Positions 1 through 10,584 of a DNA stretch of 64,000 nt are shown in pieces. Source of the stretch: Mycobacterium scrofulaceum (GTDB lineage Bacteria > Actinomycetota > Actinomycetes > Mycobacteriales > Mycobacteriaceae); assembly GCF_001667885.1 (NCBI RefSeq), contig NZ_LZJW01000012.1:1-64000 (forward strand). Direction: 5' to 3'. A program made the translations under genes and the position numbers. Position 1 is the first letter of the stretch. Every line of letters begins with the position of its first letter. Below the pieces are notes generated by a model. It was not told the DNA's origin. It was given only the letters and a program-made list of their open reading frames with translations, and did no database searches.

Positions 1-145
1 GCGCCGGCCGACACGTTCGAGCAGGCCGTGAAAATTCTTGACCACGAAGGGTTTCGGAAGGAGCAGGCCGACGCGCTGGCGCAGGGCCGCTACCTGGGGC
101 TCGGATTCTCGGCCTACATCGAGCCGACCGGCGCGGCGACCGGCC
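1..145 (+). repeat. Inverted partial copy of the coxL-like gene
   Basis: These 145 bases are the exact reverse complement of 2653-2797, inside the molybdenum hydroxylase large-subunit gene. Read on the plus strand in frame 1 they encode that protein's segment from AlaProAlaAspThrPhe through GlyAlaAlaThrGly. Identity stops abruptly after 145 and the frame then runs into unrelated sequence. The copy is cut by the window edge, so its full length is unknown. It is either a recent inverted partial duplication or an assembly-edge artefact. The absence of any mismatch argues against an old paralogue. Confidence 0.9.
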
Positions 146-257
146 GGCCGGCGATTGTGCTGGAACAGGCGTCGATCAGCGCCGGGCTGACCAGCACGGG
201 CGCAATCAGCAGGGACCCACCGGCAAGACTCCACCGTGCCCTTTGCGAAAACCGCAC
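114..257 (-). pseudogene. Truncated 5' end of an exported-protein gene
   Basis: A GTG at 255-257 is preceded by GGGAG at a normal ribosome-binding distance. It opens a 47-codon frame that begins with basic residues and continues into a hydrophobic stretch (around residues 11-30, LAGGSLLIAPVLVSP then ALIDAC), which looks like a signal peptide. From residue 38 on the reading is simply the inverted coxL fragment and it stops at 114. The natural reading is that a secreted or membrane protein gene lost everything after its signal sequence at the 145/146 junction. The family cannot be named from so little sequence. It could also be chance coding. Bases 258-361 hold no other recognisable feature. 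Confidence 0.4.
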
Positions 258-361
258 GCGCCACTCCCGATTATCAGCAATATTGCGAAATCAGATTACG
301 CGCGCAGCAATGCAATACCGTGCAACCGCGCAGCTGTCGATGCCACGCCGATGGTGAACCT

Positions 362-850
362 TTATCGCTGCGTGACCGACTGGGTGATTTCGGCGGCGCG
401 GCGGGCGGCGGCGACGATGCCCTGGTAGCCGGTGCACCGGCAGAAGTTGCCCGACAAGCCCTCCCGGATCTCGAGCTCGCTGGGATCGGGGTTGTCGCGC
501 AGCAGCGCCGTCAGCGACATGACGAAACCCGGCGTGCAGAAGCCGCATTGCAGCCCGTGGCACTCGCGCAGCGCCGACTGGACGGGCGACAGCGTGCCGT
601 CCGGTTCCGCGACGCCTTCGACCGTCGTCACCTCGGTCCCGTCGGCCTGCACCGCGAACATCAGGCACGAACGCACGGCCGCGCCGTCGAGCAGCACCGT
701 GCAAGCCCCACACGCGCCGTGCTCGCAACCCAGGTGGGTGCCGGTCAGCCCGCACTTCTCGCGCAGGAAGTCGGCCAGCGTCATCCGCGGTTCCACACTT
801 GCGATGATCGGGGTTCCGTTGACGGACAGTTCGATTGGGTGTTCACGCAT
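362..850 (-). CDS. Molybdenum hydroxylase small [2Fe-2S] subunit (CoxS-like)
   Basis: 162-aa iron-sulfur subunit of a CO dehydrogenase/xanthine dehydrogenase-type enzyme, passing electrons from the Mo site to FAD. The N-terminal plant-ferredoxin cluster is seen as CEHGACGACTVLLDG followed by RSC. The C-terminal helical domain carries the second cluster motif CGFCTPGF and CRCTGYQ. All eight cluster cysteines are present and the length is normal for the family. The start at 850 overlaps the end of the FAD subunit by 8 nt, so it is the last gene of a coxL-coxM-coxS operon on the minus strand. The substrate cannot be deduced from this subunit. Confidence 0.9.
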   Translation of the reverse strand: MREHPIELSVNGTPIIASVEPRMTLADFLREKCGLTGTHLGCEHGACGACTVLLDGAAVRSCLMFAVQADGTEVTTVEGVAEPDGTLSPVQSALRECHGLQCGFCTPGFVMSLTALLRDNPDPSELEIREGLSGNFCRCTGYQGIVAAARRAAEITQSVTQR

Positions 851-1730
851 CGTTGGCCCCCGTGGCTGCTTCGGCTGTCGCTCGTGTCCAGGCGCGCGCG
901 GCCATGGTGGCGCCCACCTTCAACCGGTAGGACGCCGTCCCCTGCAGGTCGTTGGGGACGTCGTCGAGCCCGTTCATCGCGGCCTGGCCGATCTCCTCGG
1001 GCACCAGCTCGCCGACCGGCCTTCCGACGGCCACGACCTCGGCCGCGGTGGCGCGCCGGACGGTCGACCCCATGCCCAGCAGCCCGATCGCGCAGCGCGC
1101 CACCCGGTCGTTATCGTCGAGCTGAACGGCGACCAGGGCGCCGGCGATCGCGAAATCGCCGTGCCGCCGGGAGAATTCCTCGACGGCGAACCCGCATCTG
1201 CCGTCCCAGATCGGGAACCGCACCCCGGTCAGCACCTCATCGGATTCCATGGTGGTTTCCCAGACGCCGGCGAAGAAGTCGGCGGCCGCGATCTCGCGCC
1301 GCCCGCGGGGCGAGGCGACCTCCATCACCGCGTCCAGCGTCAGGGCCACCGCGGGGTATTCGCCCGCGGCGTCGGCGTGGGCGATCGACCCGCCCAGGGT
1401 GCCGCGGTTGCGGATCTGGAAGTGCCCGACGAACGGTGTCACCCGGGTCAGCAACGGAACCGCTTGGCGCACTTGCTCATCGGAGCCCACGACCGCCTCG
1501 GTGGTGCCGGCGCCGATCCAGAGCTCCGAACCCCTGCGCTCGATGCCCTGCAGCTCGGGCAGCCGGGAGATGTCGATCAGGTGGTCGAAGTAGGCCAGCC
1601 GCATCGCCAGCATCGGCACCAGGCTCTGGCCGCCCGCGAGGATCTTCGCGTCGTCACCCAGCTCGGCCAGCAGGCTCACGGCCTCCTCGATGGTGTCCGG
1701 GCGGTGGTAGTCGAAGGCGGCCGGCTTCAC
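843..1730 (-). CDS. Molybdenum hydroxylase FAD-binding subunit (CoxM-like)
   Basis: 295-aa medium subunit that binds FAD and carries electrons out of the enzyme. The family signatures are AGGQSLVP near residue 33, which contacts the FAD pyrophosphate, and GTLGGSIAHADAAGE near residue 110. The C-terminal CO_deh_flav_C domain follows from about residue 180. The GTG start overlaps the TGA of the large-subunit gene by 4 nt (GTGA), which indicates translational coupling. The length is typical. In H37Rv the corresponding genes are ordered M-S-L. Here the transcribed order is L-M-S, so this is probably a different paralogous cluster and not the Rv0373c-Rv0375c orthologue. Confidence 0.9.
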   Translation of the reverse strand: MKPAAFDYHRPDTIEEAVSLLAELGDDAKILAGGQSLVPMLAMRLAYFDHLIDISRLPELQGIERRGSELWIGAGTTEAVVGSDEQVRQAVPLLTRVTPFVGHFQIRNRGTLGGSIAHADAAGEYPAVALTLDAVMEVASPRGRREIAAADFFAGVWETTMESDEVLTGVRFPIWDGRCGFAVEEFSRRHGDFAIAGALVAVQLDDNDRVARCAIGLLGMGSTVRRATAAEVVAVGRPVGELVPEEIGQAAMNGLDDVPNDLQGTASYRLKVGATMAARAWTRATAEAATGANDA

Positions 1731-4075
1731 CGCTTACCCCGTTCCAGCAGGGCGGCGACCGAGGCCGGGCTGGCCGGCAGCCGGGTGACCGTCACGCCCA
1801 GCGGTGCGAGCGCGTCGTTGATGGCGTTGATCACCGCAGGGGTCGAGCCGATGGCCCCGCCCTCGCCGGCGCCCTTGTAGCCGCCGGGCCCCGGTCCGGG
1901 TATCTCGACGTGGCCGAACTCGATCGGCGGCACTTCGGTGGCCGTGGGCAGCAGGTAGTCGACGAAAGTCGTTGCCAGCGGGTTGCCGTCGTCGTCGTAG
2001 ACCATGTCCTCCATCAGGGCACCGCCGATGCCCTGCACCGTCCCGCCGGCGATTTGGCCCTCCACCACCGAGGGGTTGATCATCGGCCCGACGTCCTCGC
2101 TGACGATGTAGCGCAGCAGGGTCACCTTGCCGGTCGCCACGTCCACCTCGCAGGTGCAGGCGTGCGTGGCGTTGGACCAGTGGATGGGGTTGGTCGAGTT
2201 GAACCGGGCGGTCGCCTCCAGGTTGGCCGACATCCCCGGCGGCAGCAGCTGCGGCGAGTAGTACGCGAGGTAGGCCAGCTCGCCGAACGACACCGACCTG
2301 TCGGGTTCGTCGCGCACGCTGGCCACCGAGAAGGCCAACTCCACTTGGGTTTCGGCGACCTTGAGATGGTGGGCGGCGAGCGCCACGATCTTCTCGCGCA
2401 GCTGGGACCCCGCCTCGTTGACCGCCCCGGCGGTCATCGGCGCGCTGCGGCTGCCCTGCGTTCCGGCCCCGTACGGGGTGATCGCGGTGTCCCCCTGGAT
2501 GGTGGCCACGTCGTCGATGTCGGCGCCCAGCGCGTCGGCGGTCAGCTGGACGACGGTGGTCTCGATGCTGTTTCCGCTCGAGCCGCCGTTGACGTAGACG
2601 TTGATCTTGCCGGTGGGTTCCATGCGGATGGTCGCGCCCTCGGTGGCCAGATGGCCGGTCGCCGCGCCGGTCGGCTCGATGTAGGCCGAGAATCCGAGCC
2701 CCAGGTAGCGGCCCTGCGCCAGCGCGTCGGCCTGCTCCTTCCGAAACCCTTCGTGGTCAAGAATTTTCACGGCCTGCTCGAACGTGTCGGCCGGCGCGAC
2801 GTGGTCGTACGGCATGCCGTTGGGGTTGACGTACGGCATCTCGTCGCGGCGCAACAGGTTTCGCCGGCGCAGCTCGACCGGGTCCATGTTCATCTTGCGC
2901 GCGGCGATGTCCAGCAAAATCTCGCGGGCCAGCGTCTCGTACTGCCAGGGGCCGCGATAGGCGGCCAGGCCGCTGGTGTTGGAGAAGACGGTCTTGTAGT
3001 TGAAGCTGGCCTTGGGCACCCGGTAGGGGCCGGGGAAGAACATGCCGATGGCCGCCGTGGTGAGCACCGGATACGGTGTCGGGTAGGCGCCGATGTCCTG
3101 GACGAAGTCGATGTCCGCGGCCGCGATGTTGCCCTCGTCGTCAAAGGCCATGCGCGCCACGCCATCGACGTGCCGGGCCTGCCCGGCCGACATCAGGTTC
3201 TCGCGCCGGTCCTCGATCCACTTCAGCGCCGCGGGCACCTTGCGGGCGGCGAGCATGATGCACATGTCCTCGCGCATCGGGACGACCTTCTGGCCGAAGC
3301 CGCCGCCGGTGTCGCGCATGATGACCCGAACACGTTGTGCCGCAATGCCTAACAGCCGGGCGCAGAACGCCCGCAGTTCGTGCGGGGTCTGGGTGGACGC
3401 CCACATGGTGAGCTCTCCGGTGGCGGCCGTCCATTCGACGACCAGGCCGCGGGTCTCGATCGGCACCGGCGCGTAGATGTGTTGGTAGATCCGCTCTGTG
3501 ACGACGCACGGCGCGCCGGCGAACAACTCTTCGTCCGGTGGGGCCCCGCCCATCCCGCCCGCCACGTTGTTCGGGTACGCGTCGTGCACCAGCACGTCCG
3601 CGGACTGCGCCTGGGTGAAGTCGGTGACGGCGGGCAGCGGCTCGTAGTCCACGTCGATGAGTTCCAGCGCGTCCTCGGCGACATACCGGCTCTCGGCGAT
3701 GACGAGCGCGACGGGGTCGCCGACGAACTTCGCCTCACCCTCGGCCAGCGGCGGCCGCGGGGTGTCGGGGACGTCCTTGCCGGCGACGGCGTGCCAGGCC
3801 TCCCGCACGTCGGGGTTGAGGTCGGCGGCGGTGAAGACCGCGCGCACACCGGGCAGCGCCAGCGCGGCCGAGGCGTCGATGCCGTTGATCCGCGCCCTGG
3901 CGAACGGGCTGCGCACGAAGCAGGCGTGCAGCATGCCGGGCCGCGAGATGTCGTCGACGAAGCTGCCGCGGCCGGTCAGCAGCCGGCCGTCCTCGACCCG
4001 CTGCACGCGGGTGCCGGCGTACCGGGGCGCCGGGGTGACGGGGACGGCGGTGGCCCCTTGCACGTCCTGGGTCAT
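1727..4075 (-). CDS. Molybdopterin-binding large subunit, xanthine/CO dehydrogenase family (CoxL-like)
   Basis: 782-aa catalytic subunit of a molybdenum hydroxylase. It has the N-terminal a/b hammerhead domain and the two molybdopterin-binding domains. The catalytic glutamate lies in GAGEGG (E738). The active-site loop reads A372-Y-R-G-P-W-Q378. It lacks the AYxCSFR motif of true form I CO dehydrogenases, and it also differs from the AYRGAGR of form II. So CO oxidation is unlikely, and an aldehyde or heterocycle is a more plausible substrate. The start at 4075 has GGAG upstream. It is the first gene of the operon and diverges from the MocA-like gene. Bases 2653-2797 are duplicated in inverted form at 1-145. 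Confidence 0.88.
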   Translation of the reverse strand: MTQDVQGATAVPVTPAPRYAGTRVQRVEDGRLLTGRGSFVDDISRPGMLHACFVRSPFARARINGIDASAALALPGVRAVFTAADLNPDVREAWHAVAGKDVPDTPRPPLAEGEAKFVGDPVALVIAESRYVAEDALELIDVDYEPLPAVTDFTQAQSADVLVHDAYPNNVAGGMGGAPPDEELFAGAPCVVTERIYQHIYAPVPIETRGLVVEWTAATGELTMWASTQTPHELRAFCARLLGIAAQRVRVIMRDTGGGFGQKVVPMREDMCIMLAARKVPAALKWIEDRRENLMSAGQARHVDGVARMAFDDEGNIAAADIDFVQDIGAYPTPYPVLTTAAIGMFFPGPYRVPKASFNYKTVFSNTSGLAAYRGPWQYETLAREILLDIAARKMNMDPVELRRRNLLRRDEMPYVNPNGMPYDHVAPADTFEQAVKILDHEGFRKEQADALAQGRYLGLGFSAYIEPTGAATGHLATEGATIRMEPTGKINVYVNGGSSGNSIETTVVQLTADALGADIDDVATIQGDTAITPYGAGTQGSRSAPMTAGAVNEAGSQLREKIVALAAHHLKVAETQVELAFSVASVRDEPDRSVSFGELAYLAYYSPQLLPPGMSANLEATARFNSTNPIHWSNATHACTCEVDVATGKVTLLRYIVSEDVGPMINPSVVEGQIAGGTVQGIGGALMEDMVYDDDGNPLATTFVDYLLPTATEVPPIEFGHVEIPGPGPGGYKGAGEGGAIGSTPAVINAINDALAPLGVTVTRLPASPASVAALLERGKR

Positions 4076-4100
4076 GACGCTCCGTTCGATGCCGACGCGT

Positions 4101-4115
4101 AGCGAAGTTATCGCT
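4101..4115. promoter_or_regulatory. Short inverted repeat in the coxL/mocA divergent promoter region
   Basis: AGCGA-AGTTA-TCGCT lies in the 70-bp gap between two divergent genes. The arms are only 5 bp, so this is a weak candidate operator. No adjacent regulator gene supports it. Confidence 0.2.
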
Positions 4116-4145
4116 TTGGGAGAAGTGCAATGTCATCATAGGAGA

Positions 4146-4706
4146 GTGGGGTTACCGGAGTCGATATCCCCGGCCCACAGCGTCGGGGTGCTGCTGGCCG
4201 CGGGCGCCGGGCGCCGCTACGGCAAGCCGAAGGTCCTGGTCGACGGCTGGCTCCAAATCGCGGTCGACGCGCTGCGGGCCGGGGGCTGCGCGGACGTGGT
4301 CGTCGTGCTGGGCGCCGCCCAGGTCGCGGTTCCGGCCGGGTCCACGGCGGTGACCGCGCAGCGGTGGCGGGACGGGCTGAGCGCCTCGGTCCGCGCCGGC
4401 CTCGAGCGGGCCGAGCGCCTGCGCGCGGACTACGCGGTGCTGCACGTCGTCGACACCCCCGACGTCGGGCCCGCGGTGGTGGCGCGGGTCCTGGACCGCG
4501 CGATCGCGTCACCCAGCGGGCTGGCGCGCGCCTCGTTCGGCGACCGTCCGGGGCATCCAGTGGTCATCGCCCGCCGACACTGGCCCGAGGTGCTGTCGAG
4601 CATCTCCGGCGACCGCGGTGCCGGCGCGTTCCTACGCACCCGGAGCGACGTCGAGATCGTCGACTGCGCGGACCTGGCCGGCGGTCAGGACATCGACGAG
4701 CCCTAG
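4146..4706 (+). CDS. MobA/MocA-like molybdenum cofactor nucleotidyltransferase
   Basis: 186-aa NTP-transferase-like protein (MobA family, resembling Rv0371c). It probably attaches CMP or GMP to molybdopterin, or modifies the cofactor, for the hydroxylase encoded divergently next to it. The nucleotide-binding signature is [16 protein letters not shown] near the N-terminus. A conserved HVVDTPDVG follows, and GRPGHP-like loop residues are seen as RPGHPVV. The GTG at 4146 is chosen because the frame opens there, but its GGAG is only about 2 nt away. GTG 4188 would remove residues before the signature. The 3' end overlaps the permease stop by 4 nt on the opposite strand. Confidence 0.75.
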   Translation: MGLPESISPAHSVGVLLAAGAGRRYGKPKVLVDGWLQIAVDALRAGGCADVVVVLGAAQVAVPAGSTAVTAQRWRDGLSASVRAGLERAERLRADYAVLHVVDTPDVGPAVVARVLDRAIASPSGLARASFGDRPGHPVVIARRHWPEVLSSISGDRGAGAFLRTRSDVEIVDCADLAGGQDIDEP

Positions 4707-6151
4707 GCCGCCGCGGGCGGGTCGGCCGCGGGCAGCGCGGCATCCTGGGCGGCCGCGTGCACGCGATGGCGGACGAGATACCAGCCGCCGATCAGGCCGG
4801 GGATGCCGAGCGCCATCGCACCGAGCAACCACGGGCCTTGGACCTTGTCCAACACCATCAGGACCAGGACGCCGGCCAGGAAGGCCAGCGTCAGGTAGCC
4901 GCTGTAGGGCGCCAGCGGCATCCGAAAGTGCGGCCGTTGCACCGTCCCTGCGCGGGACAGTCGGTAAAACCGCAGCTGGCTCGCCACGATCGTTCCCCAG
5001 GCGACCACCACGCCCACGGCGGCGATGTGGAGCACGATTTCGAACGCCTGGCTGGGTTTGACGGCGTTGAGCACGATGCCCAACAGGCCGACCACGGCGG
5101 TGAGCAGGATCCCGCCGTAGGGCACGCCGTTCTTGGTCATGGGCGCGGTGAACTTCGGGCCGCTGCCGTTGATCGCCATCGACCGCAGGATGCGGCCCGT
5201 GGAATACAGCCCGGCATTCAGGCTGGAGAGCGCGGCGGTGAGCACCACGAGGTTCATCACGCTGCCGGCCCCGCCGAAGCCGACCTTGGAGAAGAAGGTG
5301 ACGAACGGGCTCACGTGGTCGCGGTAGGCGGTGTGTGGCAGCAGCAGGGCCAGCAGGACCGTCGACCCGATGTAGAAGATGGCGATGCGAAACACCACGG
5401 AGTTGATCGCCCGGGGCATGATCTTGTGCGGATTCGCGGTCTCCCCGGCCGCGATCCCGACGAGTTCGACCGCGGCGTAAGCGAACACCACCCCGGAGGT
5501 CACCAGCACGAGGGGCAGCAAGCCGGCCGGCAGGAGTCCGCCGTGGCTGTCCCAGAGAGCGAGCCCGGGGTCGTGACCGTCGACCTTGAAGCGACCGATC
5601 AGGAAGACGGTGCCCACGACCAGGAACGTCACCAGCGCGAGGACCTTGATCAGCGACGCCCAGAATTCCAGCTCGCCGAACAGCTTGACCGAGATGAGGT
5701 TCATTGCCAGCACGGCGACCAGCGCGATCAGCGCCAGCGTCCATTGCGGGACGGCTTGGAACGTCGTCCAGTAGTGGCAGTAGTGCGCGATCGCGGTGGT
5801 GTCCACGATCCCGGTCATCGCCCAGTTCACGAAGTACAACCAGCCCGCGGCGAACGCGGCCTTCTCGCCGAAGAACTCGCGGGCGTAGGAGACGAACGAT
5901 CCCGAGGACGGCCGGTAGAGCACCAGCTCGCCGAGGGCGCGCAGGATCAGAAAGACGAAGACGCCGCAGATCCCGTACACCAGAAACAGCCCCGGGCCCG
6001 CCGATGCCAGCCGTCCGCCGGCGCCGAGGAACAGGCCGGTCCCGATGGCGCCGCCGAGGCCGATCATCTGGATCTGGCGGTTGTTCAGGCCCTTGTGGTA
6101 GCCCGAGTCTTCACGGGCGAGCCGCGCGGCGGCGCTGTCTTGCGGTGGCAT
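4703..6151 (-). CDS. ansP2: AnsP2-type amino acid permease (APC superfamily)
   Basis: 482-aa integral membrane transporter with about 12 hydrophobic segments. It matches the AAT/APC family that imports amino acids by proton symport. In mycobacteria this position, directly before the dnaK operon, is held by the putative L-asparagine permease AnsP2 (Rv0346c). The first helix carries [15 protein letters not shown], the APC substrate-binding signature. The start is set at ATG 6151 (MPPQDSAAA), which has AGGA upstream. A longer open frame to 6271 is rejected because its extra 40 residues are non-hydrophobic and overlap the dnaK promoter region. Substrate specificity is inferred from position and family only. 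Confidence 0.85.
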   Translation of the reverse strand: MPPQDSAAARLAREDSGYHKGLNNRQIQMIGLGGAIGTGLFLGAGGRLASAGPGLFLVYGICGVFVFLILRALGELVLYRPSSGSFVSYAREFFGEKAAFAAGWLYFVNWAMTGIVDTTAIAHYCHYWTTFQAVPQWTLALIALVAVLAMNLISVKLFGELEFWASLIKVLALVTFLVVGTVFLIGRFKVDGHDPGLALWDSHGGLLPAGLLPLVLVTSGVVFAYAAVELVGIAAGETANPHKIMPRAINSVVFRIAIFYIGSTVLLALLLPHTAYRDHVSPFVTFFSKVGFGGAGSVMNLVVLTAALSSLNAGLYSTGRILRSMAINGSGPKFTAPMTKNGVPYGGILLTAVVGLLGIVLNAVKPSQAFEIVLHIAAVGVVVAWGTIVASQLRFYRLSRAGTVQRPHFRMPLAPYSGYLTLAFLAGVLVLMVLDKVQGPWLLGAMALGIPGLIGGWYLVRHRVHAAAQDAALPAADPPAAA

Positions 6152-6254
6152 CTGGTCCTGCCGGGTCGGCTCTGCGGAATGGCTCAGGCTAACCCACCGG
6201 CGACTCGGGCGCCCAGCCCGGCGGTCCGGCCGGCACGCAGGTTCGGGCACCCCG

Positions 6255-6280
6255 GGAACAAGACCGCGCACCGGGCCGTT
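6255..6280 (+). promoter_or_regulatory. SigH-type promoter of the dnaK operon
   Basis: GGAACA (6255-6260), a 16-nt spacer, then CGTT (6277-6280) fit the mycobacterial SigH/SigE consensus GGAAYA-N16-18-CGTT. dnaK is a known SigH regulon member in mycobacteria. Transcription would start near 6286, just before the first HspR operator. Confidence 0.7.
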
Positions 6281-6294
6281 AGCATGATCAACAA

Positions 6295-6315
6295 GTTGAG
6301 CGAACCAGACTCAAG
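6295..6315. promoter_or_regulatory. HAIR operator 1 (HspR site) upstream of dnaK
   Basis: GTTGAGC-N7-ACTCAAG matches the HAIR consensus CTTGAGT-N7-ACTCAAG in 12 of 14 arm positions with exact spacing. The HspR gene is the last gene of this same operon, so this is autoregulation. Confidence 0.9.
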
Positions 6316-6349
6316 GCTGGGTTGACACCGCGGTGGCGACGAGAGCAGT

Positions 6350-6370
6350 CTTGAGCGGGGTTCACTCAGC
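6350..6370. promoter_or_regulatory. HAIR operator 2 upstream of dnaK
   Basis: CTTGAGC-N7-ACTCAGC is a second, slightly degenerate HAIR 55 bp downstream of the first, again with exact 7-nt spacing. Two operators at dnaK and one at clpB suggest different repression strength at the two promoters. Confidence 0.75.
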
Positions 6371-6413
6371 ATAGTGGCACCAAACAGGCTCTACTCAATC
6401 AGGAGGAATCACT

Positions 6414-8272
<1,859 letters not shown>

Positions 8273-8276
<4 letters not shown>

Positions 8277-8905
8277 CGGACGGCAACCCACAGGAACCGG
8301 TGACCGTCACCGACAAGCGGCGGATCGACCCCGAAACCGGCGAAGTCCGGCAGTCCTCTCCCGGCTCCGAGCCGGGAGAGGCTGCGCCGGGCGACTTCTC
8401 GGGTGAATCACCCGAGGAGGCCGGCAAGGCCGCCGAGTTGCTGGGCGACCTGCAACGGGTCCAGGCCGACTTCGCCAACTACCGCAAGCGTGCGCTGCGT
8501 GACCAGCAGGCCGCGGCCGACCGGGCCAAGGCCGGCGTCGTCAGCCAATTGCTGGGCGTGCTCGACGATCTCGAGCGGGCGCGCAAGCACGGCGACCTGG
8601 AGTCCGGCCCGCTGAAGTCGGTGGCCGACAAGCTGACCGGCGCCCTGACCGGGCTCGGTCTGGTCGCTTTCGGCGAGGAAGGCGAGGACTTCGACCCGGT
8701 GTTGCACGAAGCGGTGCAGCACGAGGGCGACGGCGGCGACGGCTCCAAGCCGGTGATCGGCACGGTAATGCGGCAGGGTTACAAGCTGGGCGACCAGGTC
8801 CTGCGGCACGCCCTCGTCGGTGTCATCGACACGGTGGCGGACGAGGGCGCTCCGGCGGCCGAGCCGGTCGAATCGGGCGATAAACCCGGCGCACCCGGTG
8901 AATAG
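8273..8905 (+). CDS. grpE: Nucleotide exchange factor GrpE
   Basis: 210-aa cofactor that releases ADP from DnaK. It has a disordered acidic and proline-rich N-terminus (about 1-45). A coiled coil follows, rich in Ala, Leu and charged residues, running through [17 protein letters not shown]. The C-terminal b-wing has the GrpE signature near [20 protein letters not shown]. The GTG start overlaps the dnaK stop by 4 nt (GTGA), giving tight stoichiometric coupling. A 53-bp A-rich gap separates it from dnaJ1. Confidence 0.97.
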
Positions 8906-8958
8906 ACCACACAATCAACACAACAACAGAACTCCAAAGGTGAAGGGGGTGACGCGAC

Positions 8959-10146
8959 ATGGCCCAGCGTGAATGGGTCGAAAAGGACTTCTACAAGGAG
9001 CTGGGCGTCTCCTCTGACGCCAGTCCCGAGGAGATCAAACGCGCATACCGGAAGCTGGCGCGCGACCTGCATCCGGACGCCAACCCCGACAATCCGGCCG
9101 CCGGCGAGCGATTCAAGGCGGTCTCGGAAGCGCACAACGTGCTGTCGGATCCGGCGAAGCGCAAGGAGTACGACGAAACCCGCCGCCTGTTCGCGGGCGG
9201 CGGTTTCGGCGGTCGCCGGTTCGACACCGGCGGCTTCGGTGGCTTCAACGTCGGTGGCTATGGCTCTGATGGCGCCGAGTTCAACCTCAACGATTTGTTC
9301 GACGCCGCCGGCCGCAGCGGCGGCACCAACATCGGTGACCTGTTCGGCGGCTTGTTCGGGCGCGGCGCCGGCGCCCGCCCCAGCCGGCCGCGACGCGGCA
9401 ACGACCTGGAGACCGAGACGCAGCTGGACTTCGTCGAGGCCGCCAAGGGTGTGGCCATGCCGTTGCGGCTGACCAGCCCGGCGCCGTGCACCAACTGCCA
9501 CGGTAGCGGCGCGCGGCCGGGCACCAGCCCCAAGGTGTGCCCGACGTGCAACGGTTCCGGCGTGATCAGCCGCAACCAGGGCGCGTTCGGATTCTCCGAA
9601 CCCTGCACCGATTGCCGGGGCAGCGGCTCGATCATCGAGCACCCCTGCGACGAGTGCAAGGGCACCGGGGTCACCACGCGGACCCGCACCATCAACGTGC
9701 GGATCCCGCCGGGTGTCGAGGACGGGCAGCGCATCCGGCTGCCCGGACAGGGCGAGGCCGGGTTGCGCGGCGCCCCGTCGGGCGACCTGTACGTGACCGT
9801 GCATGTGCGGCCGGACAATGTGTTTGGCCGCGACGGCGACGACCTCACCGTGACCGTTCCGGTCAGCTTCGCCGAGTTGGCCTTGGGCTCAACCATTTCG
9901 GTGCCCACGCTGGACGGCAAGGTCGGCGTGCGGGTGCCCAAGGGCACCTCCGACGGCCGCATCCTTCGGGTGCGCGGGCGGGGCGTCCCCAAGCGCAGCG
10001 GCGGCAACGGGGACCTGCTGGTCACCGTCAAGGTCGCCGTGCCGCCGAACGTGGAGGGCGCCGCGGCCGAGGCCCTGGAGGCCTACGCGGCCGCGGAGCG
10101 GGCCAGTGGGTTCGATCCCCGGGCGGGATGGGCGGGTAACCGCTGA
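8959..10146 (+). CDS. dnaJ1: Chaperone DnaJ1 (Hsp40)
   Basis: 395-aa type I J-protein that delivers clients to DnaK and stimulates its ATPase. The J domain (about 10-75) contains the essential HPD in DLHPDANPD. It is followed by a Gly/Phe-rich region with repeated GGFGG and by a zinc region (about 175-235). That region has four CxxCxGxG repeats: [24 protein letters not shown] and CDECKGTG. The C-terminal client-binding domains complete the protein. The Mtb homologue is also about 395 aa. The stop TGA shares one base with the hspR ATG. Confidence 0.97.
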   Translation: MAQREWVEKDFYKELGVSSDASPEEIKRAYRKLARDLHPDANPDNPAAGERFKAVSEAHNVLSDPAKRKEYDETRRLFAGGGFGGRRFDTGGFGGFNVGGYGSDGAEFNLNDLFDAAGRSGGTNIGDLFGGLFGRGAGARPSRPRRGNDLETETQLDFVEAAKGVAMPLRLTSPAPCTNCHGSGARPGTSPKVCPTCNGSGVISRNQGAFGFSEPCTDCRGSGSIIEHPCDECKGTGVTTRTRTINVRIPPGVEDGQRIRLPGQGEAGLRGAPSGDLYVTVHVRPDNVFGRDGDDLTVTVPVSFAELALGSTISVPTLDGKVGVRVPKGTSDGRILRVRGRGVPKRSGGNGDLLVTVKVAVPPNVEGAAAEALEAYAAAERASGFDPRAGWAGNR

Positions 10147-10529
10147 TGGCCAAGAATTCACGGGAAGAGTCCCGGACGTTCCTGATCTCGGTGGCCGCCG
10201 AGCTGGCCGGCATGCATGCCCAGACCCTGCGCACCTACGATCGCCTCGGCCTGGTCAGCCCGCGCCGCACTTCCGGTGGGGGACGGCGGTATTCGGAGCA
10301 TGACGTCGACCTGCTGCGCGAGGTGCAGCGGCTGTCCCAGGACGAGGGCGTCAACCTCGCCGGCATCAAACGCATCATCGAGCTGACCAACCAGGTCGAG
10401 GCGTTGCAGGCGCGGGTCAAGGAGTTGACCGAGGAGCTGGCGCAGGTGCGCGCCGGCCAGCGCCGCGACCTGGCGGTGGTGCCCAAGAGCACCGCCGTGG
10501 TGGTCTGGCAGCCGCGCAGGGGGCGTTAG
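10146..10529 (+). CDS. hspR: Heat-shock repressor HspR (MerR family)
   Basis: 127-aa MerR-type regulator that represses the dnaK operon and clpB by binding HAIR sites, with DnaK acting as co-repressor in actinobacteria. The N-terminal winged helix carries LAGMHAQTLRTYDRLGLVSP and GGGRRYSEHDV. A coiled-coil dimerisation segment follows from about residue 70. The C-terminal tail is hydrophobic (STAVVVWQP) as in other HspR proteins, where it is proposed to engage DnaK. Its ATG overlaps the dnaJ1 stop by 1 nt. The three HAIR sites in the window (6295, 6350, 14898) are its predicted targets. Confidence 0.96.
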   Translation: MAKNSREESRTFLISVAAELAGMHAQTLRTYDRLGLVSPRRTSGGGRRYSEHDVDLLREVQRLSQDEGVNLAGIKRIIELTNQVEALQARVKELTEELAQVRAGQRRDLAVVPKSTAVVVWQPRRGR

Positions 10530-10584
10530 CCGCTAATCCTGGGCAGTTTGTCGAGGGTCTTGCTCGCTTCCTTGCGTCGAATCC

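Noticed and set aside
236..3352. A plus-strand open frame of more than 1,000 codons across the coxS-coxM-coxL region
   Set aside because: It is antisense to three genes with complete family motifs. Its translation is Arg/Pro/Gly low-complexity, as expected for a GC-rich antisense frame.
362..4075. Genuine aerobic CO dehydrogenase
   Set aside because: The large subunit lacks the AYxCSFR loop and the gene order differs from form I cox operons.
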